A stretch of DNA of 64,000 bases from G965213525 sp965213525 (GTDB lineage: Bacteria; Actinomycetota; Acidimicrobiia; Acidimicrobiales; Poriferisodalaceae), in the NCBI GenBank assembly GCA_965213525.1, contig OZ243889.1, forward strand, positions 1,550,001-1,614,000, written 5' to 3'. Below the pieces are notes generated by a model. It was not told the origin of the DNA. It was given only the letters and a program-made list of their open reading frames with translations, and searched no databases. Positions 1-7,248 of this stretch are shown piece by piece. The position numbers were made by a program, and so were the translations under genes. Numbering within the stretch: position 1 is the stretch's first letter; every line of letters starts with the position of its first letter.

Positions 1-196
1 GTTCGGCGACGTCGGCGGCCACGGCGAGCACCACCGGCACCCGACGAAAGATGCGGTTCACCTCGGCGGTCCAGCGCTCGGGGTCGACGTAGCGCAACAC
101 GGGAACTCGGGCGACGTCGGGAGCCAGCTCCACGGTGCCGGCGCAGGCGTGGTCGAGCACGTCTCGGTAGATGTCGACGAGCTGTTCGTGGCTCAT
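1..196 (-). CDS. Rieske-type ring-hydroxylating oxygenase alpha subunit, N-terminal part only
   Basis: Only the first 65 codons lie in the window; the gene runs off its left edge. It begins MSHEQLVDIYRDVLDHA and continues with a VPVLRYVDPERW stretch and an IFRRVPVVLAVAADV stretch. This resembles the N-terminal segment that precedes the Rieske cluster in a family of short actinobacterial oxygenase alpha subunits. The [2Fe-2S] ligands themselves are outside the window, so the call is by resemblance. The ATG at 194-196 is preceded by GGGAGGA at good spacing. It is the third gene of a minus-strand run after another Rieske oxygenase and a small protein, which points to a multi-oxygenase operon. 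Confidence 0.6.
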   Translation of the reverse strand, partial: MSHEQLVDIYRDVLDHACAGTVELAPDVARVPVLRYVDPERWTAEVNRIFRRVPVVLAVAADVAE

Positions 197-246
197 GGGT
201 CCTCCCGGTCGAGGTGGGCGAGGTGACGCGGCCGGTGCCGGCCGGC

Positions 247-471
247 TCAGCCGTCGGCGCCGACGTCGGTGCGGTGGTTGGCGACCTGGGGTCCGGCGAC
301 CCAGCCGCACAGCTGCGGGTCGCACTCGCGCAGCGGACCTTCCAACCAGCGGCCGTCGGCGGCGAAGCGACCCGAGCGGTCCCCGTCGGTGACCTTGACC
401 GCCGTCGCCCCCTCGTGCTCGCCGTCGCGCTCGTAGAGCGCCCCGCTCAACGGGTGGCGGATGCCGTTCAC
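247..471 (-). CDS. small conserved protein between two Rieske oxygenase genes
   Basis: A 74-residue soluble protein with no membrane segment, starting NGIRHPLSGALYERDG after the GTG. The central part alternates short polar and glycine-containing stretches (VTDGDRSGRF, DGRWLEGPLRECDPQLCGW) and reads like a small beta-rich domain. Two cysteines lie close together near residues 49 and 54. The GTG at 469-471 overlaps the TGA of the upstream Rieske gene as GTGA, which fixes the start and implies translational coupling. Its position between two oxygenase alpha subunits suggests an accessory role in that system, but I recognise no family with a known function. Confidence 0.65.
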   Translation of the reverse strand: MNGIRHPLSGALYERDGEHEGATAVKVTDGDRSGRFAADGRWLEGPLRECDPQLCGWVAGPQVANHRTDVGADG

Positions 472-1829
472 GACGGTGCATCGATCCACTCGTCGAGCAG
501 GCGGTGCAGCCACCGGACCTTGCCCTCCTGGTAGGCCGACAGCGTCACCCCGGGCTTGCGAGCGGACTCGAGCCCGAGCTGCACGTTGGCCATGTTGAAC
601 AGGTCCTGGTCAAAGACCTTGCCGAGCATCCCCAGCTCGGGCGCGTCGGTGAACGTCTCATCGTCGTCGAGCCAGTGGACCGGCGCGTTCGGCGGGCGCT
701 CACCGGTGAACGGGCTGAGGAACAAGCACTCCATGATGCAGCTGCGGTGGTCGTCACCGTTGGGCCGGAAGCGGTAGACGATGCGCCCGAAGGCGCCCCA
801 CGGATGGAAGTTGGGGAACACCGTGTAGTCGATGGAGTCCATCATCTCGGCGTCGGACATGTCGTCGACCCGGTCACCGGCCACCTGGCGCCAGCGGGTG
901 CGGCTCATGTCGGCGGCCACGGCGCGCATCGAAGCCCCGTCGTCGAGTCGCACCGGGGAGTCCTGGTCGTGGCGGACGTCGAGCATGGCCCGCATCATCT
1001 CGTCGGGTGTCGGCTCCCAGCCGAGCAGCGGGCTGGGGGTGCCGCCGGCGGTGATGACCCGACTGAAGGTGTCCCACACGTCGACCTGGCTGTTCGTGTC
1101 ACCCAGGTAGGTGAGGATCTGAGGGTGGGTGGCGTTGACGTGGAACGCCTCGCAGAACGCTTCCTGGGCGATCTTCCAGTTGGCGGAGATGACCCGGGCG
1201 ACATGGGCCTCGGTGTAGCGGTCGGCGAGGTCCCAACCGGCGAAGTGGGCGTCGAGGTCACCGAGGAAGTCCTCGAGCGGCTCGGCGCCGGGGTCGGGGT
1301 TGATGAACACGAACCCGGCCCAGGTGCCGACGGCGCACTCGGGCAGGCGCAGGTCCTGCTGGCGGAGCTGAGGGAAGTCCCATGCGGCGGGGATGTCCTT
1401 CAGCTGGCCCTGGATCGTCCAGGTGAAGCCGTGGAACGGACAGCGCAGCTCGCTGCAGTGCCCGTCGTGATCCTTGAGGCGCCGTCCCCGGTGCAGACAG
1501 GCGTTCGGGTAGGCCTTGATCTCGTCGGGGGCGCTGCGGATGACGACGTAGGAGCGCCCGGCGATCTCGTAGAGGACGTGGTCGCCCACCTCGACGAGGT
1601 CGCTCTCGCGGCAGGCGAACTGCCAGACCCGACTCCACAGGCGGTCCTTCTCGAGGTCGTGGAAGTCCCGGCTGGTGTACCGCTCGACGGGCACGTCGGA
1701 CAGGTCGTCGGTGGGTGGCGGCGACTCCCACCGCAGCACCTCGGGCACCGGCCGGGTATCGGCATCGAGGAGCTGTGCGTAGCTGATGCCCGGCGACCGC
1801 CGGACGGGAGGGTCCTCGATGGTGGCCAC
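468..1829 (-). CDS. Rieske non-heme iron oxygenase, alpha subunit
   Basis: A 453-residue aromatic-ring-hydroxylating oxygenase alpha subunit that would activate O2 at a mononuclear iron using electrons from a Rieske centre. The Rieske ligands are visible as CLHRG (C111, H113) and CPFH (C130, H133). The catalytic domain has the NWKIAQEAFCEAFHVNATH signature, with H230 and H235 as likely iron ligands. The GTG at 1829 is chosen because AAGGGG sits at ideal spacing; an in-frame extension to 1994 would run through the promoter and into the neighbouring SDR. It heads a run with the small protein and the next oxygenase, and a palindrome at 1929-1944 lies upstream. Reductase partners are not seen nearby. 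The substrate is unknown. Confidence 0.92.
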   Translation of the reverse strand: MATIEDPPVRRSPGISYAQLLDADTRPVPEVLRWESPPPTDDLSDVPVERYTSRDFHDLEKDRLWSRVWQFACRESDLVEVGDHVLYEIAGRSYVVIRSAPDEIKAYPNACLHRGRRLKDHDGHCSELRCPFHGFTWTIQGQLKDIPAAWDFPQLRQQDLRLPECAVGTWAGFVFINPDPGAEPLEDFLGDLDAHFAGWDLADRYTEAHVARVISANWKIAQEAFCEAFHVNATHPQILTYLGDTNSQVDVWDTFSRVITAGGTPSPLLGWEPTPDEMMRAMLDVRHDQDSPVRLDDGASMRAVAADMSRTRWRQVAGDRVDDMSDAEMMDSIDYTVFPNFHPWGAFGRIVYRFRPNGDDHRSCIMECLFLSPFTGERPPNAPVHWLDDDETFTDAPELGMLGKVFDQDLFNMANVQLGLESARKPGVTLSAYQEGKVRWLHRLLDEWIDAPS

Positions 1830-1928
1830 GTGCACCCCTTCGTCGTCGTCAGGATCGGAACGCTCGCGTGCGGCGGCTGTGCGGGGGTCGGCTCGTCGCA
1901 GCCCCCGCCGTCGAGCGACCCCGAAACT

Positions 1929-1944
1929 AACTGCCCGGTCAGTT
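1929..1944. promoter_or_regulatory. near-perfect 16-bp palindrome, candidate TetR-type operator
   Basis: AACTGCCCGGTCAGTT is an inverted repeat with a single mismatched pair (AACTG-n-CCGG-n-CAGTT). It overlaps the stop codon of the SDR gene and lies 100 bp upstream of the Rieske gene start. The size and symmetry fit a TetR-family operator, so it may control the Rieske operon. No regulator gene is adjacent in the window, so the cognate repressor is unknown. Confidence 0.45.
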
Positions 1945-2736
1945 CGATGCGAGCGGTGGTGGTGCGTAGTGGAACGTCCGGTGGGTGCGACCACCCGCCA
2001 CCAGCAGCAGCTGCCCGGTGATCCAGCTCGCCGCCGGCGAGGCGAGGAACACCACGGCGGCAGCGATGTCGTCTGGGGTGCCCATGCGCCCCAGCGGGAT
2101 GGTGGCGGCGATCTCGTCGAGGCGGCCCTCGGTGCCGAGGACCTCGGCGAAGGCCTCGGTGGCGACCGGGCCCGGCGCCACGGCGTTGACCCGGATGTGG
2201 GGCGCCAGCTCGAGCGCCAGGGTCTCGGTCAGGTTGTTCATGCCCGCCTTGGCCGCGGCGTAGGGGCCGGTGAAGGGTGACCCCCGGGTGCCGGCGCCCG
2301 AGGAGATGTTGACGATGGCTCCGCCGCCACCCATCCGGGCCGCAGCGGCTTTGGCTCCCTGGAAGGCCGTGACCAGGTTGAGCTCGAGCTGTGAGCGGAA
2401 GACCTCGTCAGGCGTGTCGACGAGGGTCCGGGTGACCTTGTCGTCGGAGCCACCGACGTTGCTGACCCACACGTCGAGGCGCCCGAAGCGCTGCTCGGTC
2501 GCCTCGGCGATGGCCTCGGAGCGGTCCCGGACGTCGCCGGCGATCACCAACGCCTGACGGCCACGGGCCCTCACCCCCTCGGCCGTGCGCTCGAGATCGT
2601 CGGCTCGACGGGCGTTGAGGACGACGTCGCAGCCGGCGTCGGCCAGTCCCCAGGCGATGGCCCGCCCGATGCCCTGGCCCGAGCCGGTGACCACCGCGAC
2701 CCGGCCGTCCATCTGCAACCCGTCGAAGATGCTCAC
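1939..2736 (-). CDS. SDR-family NAD(P)-dependent oxidoreductase
   Basis: A 265-residue classical short-chain dehydrogenase. The cofactor motif is VTGSGQGIG near residue 14. The usual NNAG appears as SNVGG. The catalytic serine lies in NISSG and the Tyr/Lys pair in GPYAAAKAG, followed by VAPGPVATEAF. The GTG at 2734-2736 overlaps the TGA of the upstream HAD gene as GTGA, which is why I use it in preference to an upstream in-frame ATG inside the HAD gene. It is the last gene of a four-gene run (ABM, MDMPI, HAD, SDR). It probably oxidises an alcohol or hydroxyacyl intermediate of the local catabolic pathway. Confidence 0.93.
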   Translation of the reverse strand: MSIFDGLQMDGRVAVVTGSGQGIGRAIAWGLADAGCDVVLNARRADDLERTAEGVRARGRQALVIAGDVRDRSEAIAEATEQRFGRLDVWVSNVGGSDDKVTRTLVDTPDEVFRSQLELNLVTAFQGAKAAAARMGGGGAIVNISSGAGTRGSPFTGPYAAAKAGMNNLTETLALELAPHIRVNAVAPGPVATEAFAEVLGTEGRLDEIAATIPLGRMGTPDDIAAAVVFLASPAASWITGQLLLVAGGRTHRTFHYAPPPLASN

Positions 2737-3404
2737 CGAAGGGGTGCCACGGCGACGGCGGGGTCGTCTGGTGGCCAAGCGAGCCACGTCTCGAGCTCGT
2801 CGAGGGCGAGGGAGGGGTCGGTGACGTGGATCGTGGTCCAGCCCAGGGTTCGGGCCGGACCCAGGTTGTGCTCGAAGTCGTCGAGGTAGGCGGTGCGTGA
2901 GCCAGCGACGCCGAGCTGCTCGGTGGTGCGGGCGTAGACCGCCGGCTCGGGCTTGCGGGCCCCGACCTCAGAGGAGTCGACGACGACGTCGAAGAGCGCG
3001 AGATCGACGTCGCGCTCGAGGGTGGGACGGAACTCTCGGACGCTGTTGGTCAACAGCGCCGTCCGCACGCCCCGTCGTCCCAGGTCGGCGATGCGGTCGA
3101 GCACGTCGTGGCGGACCTGGTAGGCGCCGGGGGCGAGCAGGGCGTCGATCTCGTCGCCGTCGAGGACCACGTCGTGGGGTTCGGCCCACGGGCCGAGTGC
3201 GGCCTGGATGTCGGCGGTGGCCAGCTCACCCCGCTCGGCCCGGTGCCACGGATGATCACCCGACTCGTGGCGGGGGCCCATCAGCACCTCGAGCATCGTG
3301 GCGAGATCGGTGCCGTGGCGTTCGGCGACACGGCCCAGCTGGTTCGTGATCGGGGTGATGATCACCCCGCCGAAGTCGAACACCACCGCCATCGGCGCGC
3401 TCAT
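2733..3404 (-). CDS. HAD-superfamily hydrolase (subfamily IA)
   Basis: A 223-residue haloacid-dehalogenase-fold hydrolase. Motif I is FDFGGVI with nucleophile D10; motif II is LLTNS; motif III lysine is in GARKPEPAVY; motif IV is YLDDFEHN. All catalytic motifs are present, so it should be an active phosphatase or related hydrolase. The sequence most resembles the HAD group related to the N-terminal domain of ACAD10-type acyl-CoA dehydrogenases, which would fit an acyl-CoA catabolic setting, though the substrate is not predictable. It lies 16 bp after the MDMPI gene and overlaps the downstream SDR start by 4 bp. Confidence 0.9.
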   Translation of the reverse strand: MSAPMAVVFDFGGVIITPITNQLGRVAERHGTDLATMLEVLMGPRHESGDHPWHRAERGELATADIQAALGPWAEPHDVVLDGDEIDALLAPGAYQVRHDVLDRIADLGRRGVRTALLTNSVREFRPTLERDVDLALFDVVVDSSEVGARKPEPAVYARTTEQLGVAGSRTAYLDDFEHNLGPARTLGWTTIHVTDPSLALDELETWLAWPPDDPAVAVAPLR

Positions 3405-3420
3405 CGACGCCTGCGCCCGT

Positions 3421-4224
3421 CTAGATGATGTCGAGGCGGTCGAGGACGGCGGACGCCAGCGCCTCGTCGCCTGACACCTCGCAGGCGTCGCGCCAGGCCG
3501 ACCGCTTGGTGCCCCAGCTGACGAAGTCGTGAGCGCTCGAGCGCACCGTGGCTGCGGGATCTACCGCACCGTCTTCGATGCTCACCAGGCCTCCGTCGCC
3601 CGCTGGCTGCACGGTCCAGGTGCCGCCGCCGGGGCCGCTGAGGTCGAGCACGACGGGCGCCGTCAGCACCGGCGCCAGCGACGCCGAGCACATCTGGGGC
3701 AGGCCGGCCAGCATCCAACCGATGCCCGGGGCGAGGCGCAGGTCATCGGGTGGTGGCACCTGGGCCGCCAGGGGCCCGCCGGGGGCGAGCAGATCGTGGC
3801 GGAGGTGGCAGTAGTGGTCGAAGCAGAACGCATCGGCGAGCTGGTGGGTCTGGTAGGTACCGAGGTCAGCGACGGTCAGCGGCGCCGAGGCGACCGGTTC
3901 GTCCTGCAGCACCGCCAGGGTGGCCAGGGCCGGCTCGGCGAAGCGCTCGTACTCGTCGAGCAGCTGGGTGGGGGTCCAGTCGCGGCGTGGTGCGACCAGG
4001 GCCTCCATGGCTTGCTCGGCGGTCATCTCCGGCGGTGGCCCGGGCGGCTGTGGGCTGGGCTCGACGATCTCGGCGAAGTTCGACGTCACGTGGGCGAGCA
4101 CGTCGTGCACCCGCCACCCCGCGCACCCGCTCGGCGCCGACCACTGGTCGTCGGCGAGGCCGGCGAGCACACCGGCGAGGTCGGCGTGGGTGGCTCGCAG
4201 CCCCTCGACGGCGCCGGCGCTCAC
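3421..4224 (-). CDS. MDMPI-fold (maleylpyruvate isomerase-like) mycothiol-dependent enzyme family protein
   Basis: A 267-residue protein with the DinB/MDMPI N-terminal four-helix domain (SGCAGWRVHDVLAHV, where family members carry a metal-binding His) and a C-terminal domain containing DLSGPGGGTWTV. Family members use mycothiol in isomerisation or detoxification, but most paralogues are uncharacterised. The GTG at 4222-4224 overlaps the TGA of the upstream ABM gene. Position within the catabolic run suggests handling of a reactive intermediate. A second member of the family is encoded at 10393-11112. Confidence 0.82.
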   Translation of the reverse strand: MSAGAVEGLRATHADLAGVLAGLADDQWSAPSGCAGWRVHDVLAHVTSNFAEIVEPSPQPPGPPPEMTAEQAMEALVAPRRDWTPTQLLDEYERFAEPALATLAVLQDEPVASAPLTVADLGTYQTHQLADAFCFDHYCHLRHDLLAPGGPLAAQVPPPDDLRLAPGIGWMLAGLPQMCSASLAPVLTAPVVLDLSGPGGGTWTVQPAGDGGLVSIEDGAVDPAATVRSSAHDFVSWGTKRSAWRDACEVSGDEALASAVLDRLDII

Positions 4225-4601
4225 GATGCGGCCTCGGCGGCCGCGTCGGTGAAGTCGGCCCGGGGCCGGCGCTGGTCGTCGTAGACGGGCTCGGAACGGG
4301 CCACCTCGAACTTGCGGTTCTCGGTCCAGGTGATGCCGAAGGAACGCAGCAGCTCACCCATCTGGAGGTAGTTCGGGTGCTCGAAGTGGGCGGCGAGCGC
4401 CGCCTGGTCGGCCCACAGCTCGTACACCTGGACGCGGCGATCCTCGGCCGGGTCGGGGCCGAAGCAGTAGGCGAGGCAGCCGGGCTCGTCCCGGCGGGTG
4501 GCGGCCTGGACCTCGACGCTGGCGGCCACCGCCGCATCACGGGTCGGCCGGTCGGCGTACTCGATCGCTGCGGCGACGACGATCTGGCGGTCGCCGGTCA
4601 T
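4221..4601 (-). CDS. antibiotic biosynthesis monooxygenase (ABM) domain protein
   Basis: A 126-residue ferredoxin-like ABM/YgiN-type protein. It has the family pattern of a first strand (IVVAAAIEYA), a helix with EVQAATRRDEPGCLAYCF, the conserved VYELWADQAALAAHFEHPNY segment split over strand and helix, and a C-terminal strand. Members act as cofactor-free quinol monooxygenases or as dimeric stress proteins. The ATG at 4599-4601 is chosen because the ABM fold starts just after it and GAGGGG lies upstream; longer in-frame starts would add an arginine-rich non-domain tail. It is the first gene of the minus-strand run and is divergent from the zinc dehydrogenase. Confidence 0.85.
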   Translation of the reverse strand: MTGDRQIVVAAAIEYADRPTRDAAVAASVEVQAATRRDEPGCLAYCFGPDPAEDRRVQVYELWADQAALAAHFEHPNYLQMGELLRSFGITWTENRKFEVARSEPVYDDQRRPRADFTDAAAEAAS

Positions 4602-4639
4602 GCCGTGGTCCCCTCGTCGCTGCTCACGCATCTCCCCCC

Positions 4640-4662
4640 GTGACGTTCGCGGTGTGACGTTC
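4640..4662. repeat. direct repeat of GTGACGTTC in a divergent promoter region
   Basis: Two exact copies of GTGACGTTC start at 4640 and 4654, so they are 14 bp apart. They lie in the 140-bp gap between the divergent ABM and zinc dehydrogenase genes. The spacing could suit a tandem-binding regulator controlling both directions. No other element is clear in this gap. Confidence 0.35.
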
Positions 4663-4741
4663 ACCCTAGGGCGGGGGTGTCGCCGCCGCCGGCGACGCGT
4701 CCACGGCGGCGCCCCACCCAGCGGCGCGAGACTCCAACGCC

Positions 4742-5773
4742 ATGCACGCCGCACTCATCACCGGTCACCGTCGCGTCGAGCTGGTCGACTTCGATGACCC
4801 GCAGCCGGCTCCGGGCGGGGTGGTCGTCGACATCTCCCTGTGCGGGGTGTGCGGCACCGACGTCCACGCCTTCGTCTCCGGCGAGCCGTACCACCCGGCG
4901 CTCTGTGGCCACGAGTGGGCCGGCCACCTCTCGGCGGTGGGGGCCGACGTCCGGGACCTGTCCGAGGGCGACCGGGTCGTGGTGGCCGTCCCCCCGGCGT
5001 GCGGGCGCTGCCGCACCTGTGAGGCCGGCCACACCGAGCACTGCGAGGAGACGTTCCTGCACCAGCTCGGACACGACCGCCTCGCCCCGCCCCACGGCGG
5101 GTTCGCCCCACGTGTCGCGGTCGGCCGGGGTCGGGTGGTGCGCGCCGACGACCGCCTCGACGACGTCCAGGCCGCCCAGATCGAGCCGGCCACGGTCACC
5201 CTGCACGCCGTGCGACGCAGCGGGTTGCGCCTGGGTGACCTCGCCGTGGTCCAGGGGGCTGGCCCCATCGGGCTCACCACCTTGCAGTGGGTGCGGGCGG
5301 CGGGAGCCGGCGAGGTGGTCGTCATCGAACCGAGCGAGGGCCGCCGGGCGTTGGCCGTCGAGCTCGGCGCCACGGTGGCCGTCGCCCCAGGTGATGCCGA
5401 GGAGGCGGTGGCCGAGCGCTCGGGTGGCCTCGGCGCCGATGCGGTCTATGAGTGCGTCGGCGCAGCGGCCACCGTGCAGCGGGCGGTCGATCTCGCCCGC
5501 CGGGGCGGCCGGGTCTGCCTGATCGGCCTCGCCCACGGCGAGGTGCCGATCGACCCAAGGGTGTGGCTGGTCAAGGAGATCACCGTCACCGCGGCGTTGG
5601 CCTACCTGCACGAGGAGTTCGAGCTGGCCATGTCCGCCGTCGCCGACGGGCGGGTCCGCCTGACGCCGATGCACACCGACACCGTCGGGCTCGACGGCCT
5701 CGGCGAGGCCCTGAGCCGCATCGCCGACGGTGACCCGGCCGTCGCCAAGGTGCTCGTCGACCCCCGGGCCTGA
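4742..5773 (+). CDS. zinc-dependent alcohol dehydrogenase (MDR family)
   Basis: A 343-residue medium-chain dehydrogenase. Catalytic zinc ligands appear in CGVCGTD (C37) and GHEWAG (H57, E58). The structural zinc site is CGRCRTCEAGHTEHC (C87, C90, C93, C101). The Rossmann motif is GAGPIG in the C-terminal half. Everything needed for an NAD(P)-dependent alcohol or polyol dehydrogenase is present. It is followed after 15 bp by an SDR gene on the same strand, so the two probably act consecutively on hydroxyl groups of the pathway substrate. Confidence 0.93.
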   Translation: MHAALITGHRRVELVDFDDPQPAPGGVVVDISLCGVCGTDVHAFVSGEPYHPALCGHEWAGHLSAVGADVRDLSEGDRVVVAVPPACGRCRTCEAGHTEHCEETFLHQLGHDRLAPPHGGFAPRVAVGRGRVVRADDRLDDVQAAQIEPATVTLHAVRRSGLRLGDLAVVQGAGPIGLTTLQWVRAAGAGEVVVIEPSEGRRALAVELGATVAVAPGDAEEAVAERSGGLGADAVYECVGAAATVQRAVDLARRGGRVCLIGLAHGEVPIDPRVWLVKEITVTAALAYLHEEFELAMSAVADGRVRLTPMHTDTVGLDGLGEALSRIADGDPAVAKVLVDPRA

Positions 5774-5788
5774 CAGGCTCGCGCCGGC

Positions 5789-6589
5789 ATGGACGTTCGG
5801 CGCGATCAGATGGACCACCCCGAGGACCCCTTCGAGGGGCTCGACGTGCCGGGCGCGTTCGATCTCACCGGCACCGTGGCCGTGGTGACCGGCGGAGGAC
5901 GCGGCATCGGCGAGGGCATCGCCCGGGTGCTGGGCGGGGCCGGCGCCCACGTCGTGGTGGCCGCCCGCCGCGTCGCGGAGATCGAGGCGGTCGCTGCTGG
6001 CATCACCGACGCCGGAGGCTCGGCCAGCTCGGTGAGCACCGACGTCACCGATCGGCACCAGCTCGAACGCCTCGCCGCCCACGCCACCGAACGAGGCGAC
6101 CTGCGCTCGTGGGTCAACAACGCCGGCGGCTCGGCGAACCGCATGCCCCTCACCGACATGCCCCGTGACGCCTGGGACGGCGACCTCGACCTCAACCTCA
6201 CCGCGGTGTGGGAGGCCTCGGTGGTGGCCGCCGAGGCCATGAGCACCGGCGCCATCGTCAACATCTCCTCGATGGCCTCCCACGGCCCCACGCCGGGCAG
6301 CGGGCACTACGCCGCAGCCAAGGCCGGGGTCAACTCGCTCACCATGACGATGGCGAGGGAGCTCGCGCCCGACATCCGGGTCAACTGCATCGCGCCGGGC
6401 TGGGTGCCCACCGAGATCGTGATGGAGGCGCTCGACCTCGACCGCGCCGGTGTCGAGAAGATGGCTGCCCGCATCCCGATGGGCCGGCTCGGCACACCGG
6501 TCGATCTGGGTCTGGCGGCCCTGTGGCTCTGCGCCCCGGCGTCGGCGTGGATCACCGGCCAGGTGCTCGACGTCGCCGGCGGTTCCTGA
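5789..6589 (+). CDS. SDR-family oxidoreductase
   Basis: A 266-residue classical SDR. Motifs: VTGGGRGIG for the cofactor, NNAGGS, NISSMASHG with the catalytic serine, HYAAAKAG with the Tyr-Lys pair, and APGWVPTEIV. It starts 15 bp after the zinc dehydrogenase stop. A second ATG lies 21 bases inside (at 5810), before the fold begins, so the exact start is uncertain. It is the last gene of its two-gene operon. Function is probably dehydrogenation of a hydroxylated intermediate. Confidence 0.92.
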   Translation: MDVRRDQMDHPEDPFEGLDVPGAFDLTGTVAVVTGGGRGIGEGIARVLGGAGAHVVVAARRVAEIEAVAAGITDAGGSASSVSTDVTDRHQLERLAAHATERGDLRSWVNNAGGSANRMPLTDMPRDAWDGDLDLNLTAVWEASVVAAEAMSTGAIVNISSMASHGPTPGSGHYAAAKAGVNSLTMTMARELAPDIRVNCIAPGWVPTEIVMEALDLDRAGVEKMAARIPMGRLGTPVDLGLAALWLCAPASAWITGQVLDVAGGS

Positions 6590-6677
6590 CGCCTGCGTTC
6601 GTGGGTCCGCCCCCGCCCTGTGCTGCGGACCCGCCGCTGCCGCCACACCACGACGGGAGGGCCTCGGCTCGCTCCGA

Positions 6678-6702
6678 GCTGCGGGTCAGTCGACGCCGCA
6701 GC
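6678..6702. promoter_or_regulatory. inverted repeat followed by a CATAAT -10-like hexamer
   Basis: GCTGCGG and CCGCAGC form a perfect 7-bp inverted repeat around an 11-base centre. CATAAT follows at 6714-6719. This is the only structure I see in the 215-bp gap before the DUF35 gene. It could be the terminator of the preceding SDR operon or an operator for the DUF35/thiolase operon; the position next to a promoter-like hexamer favours the latter only weakly. Confidence 0.35.
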
Positions 6703-6804
6703 GACCGGCGGTCCATAATCGATCCGTTGGTCGGTTCGCTCGGGCTCCGCAGCAGGTGTGGGACGGGCCGGGCTCGACCGAGGACGAACGACGAGGGAGA
6801 CGCC

Positions 6805-7248
6805 ATGGCCCAACAGGTCCCGGTCGCCGAGGGGGTCTTCACCTGGCCCTCGGATCGTCCACGGCTGCTCGGCAGCCGCTGCACCGACTGCGACAACGTG
6901 ATGTTCCCCGTCCAGGGGGGCTGCCCCCGTTGCACCGGTGACTCGACCGAGACGATCGAGCTCGAGGACCACGGCACGCTGTGGACCTGGACCGTGCAGG
7001 GCTACCCGCCCAAGGCGCCGCCGTTCATGGGGGACGCCGACCCGGCCAGCTTCAAGCCCTACGGCGTCGGCTACGTCGAGCTGCCCGGCCAGGTCAAGGT
7101 CGAGAGCCGCCTCACCGAAGCCGACCCCGACAAGCTCGAGATCGGCATGGAGATGGAGATGGTCATGGACCCGTTGTACGTCGACGCCGACGGCAACGAG
7201 GTCGTCACGTTCGCCTTCGCACCCAAGAACCAGGGAGATCGCTCATGA
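6805..7248 (+). CDS. DUF35 OB-fold, zinc-ribbon acyl-CoA-associated protein
   Basis: A 147-residue protein with a rubredoxin-like zinc ribbon (CTDC and CPRC near residues 30-48) followed by the DUF35 OB-fold. These proteins partner SCP2-type thiolase homologues; in steroid side-chain degradation the DUF35 part of ChsH2 binds the aldolase Ltp2. Here it stands alone with no MaoC domain. The ATG at 6805 has GAGGGAGA four bases upstream. Its stop overlaps the next start as ATGA, so the two subunits are probably made in equal amounts. Confidence 0.9.
   Translation: MAQQVPVAEGVFTWPSDRPRLLGSRCTDCDNVMFPVQGGCPRCTGDSTETIELEDHGTLWTWTVQGYPPKAPPFMGDADPASFKPYGVGYVELPGQVKVESRLTEADPDKLEIGMEMEMVMDPLYVDADGNEVVTFAFAPKNQGDRS

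Noticed and set aside
1830..1994. Longer N-terminus for the Rieske oxygenase from an in-frame start at 1994.
   Set aside because: It would cross the palindrome and the SDR stop, has no family similarity, and the GTG at 1829 has a good ribosome-binding site.
4661..6646. A 661-codon minus-strand open frame opposite the zinc dehydrogenase and SDR genes.
   Set aside because: Both plus-strand genes have full catalytic motifs, and this frame shows only low-complexity composition.
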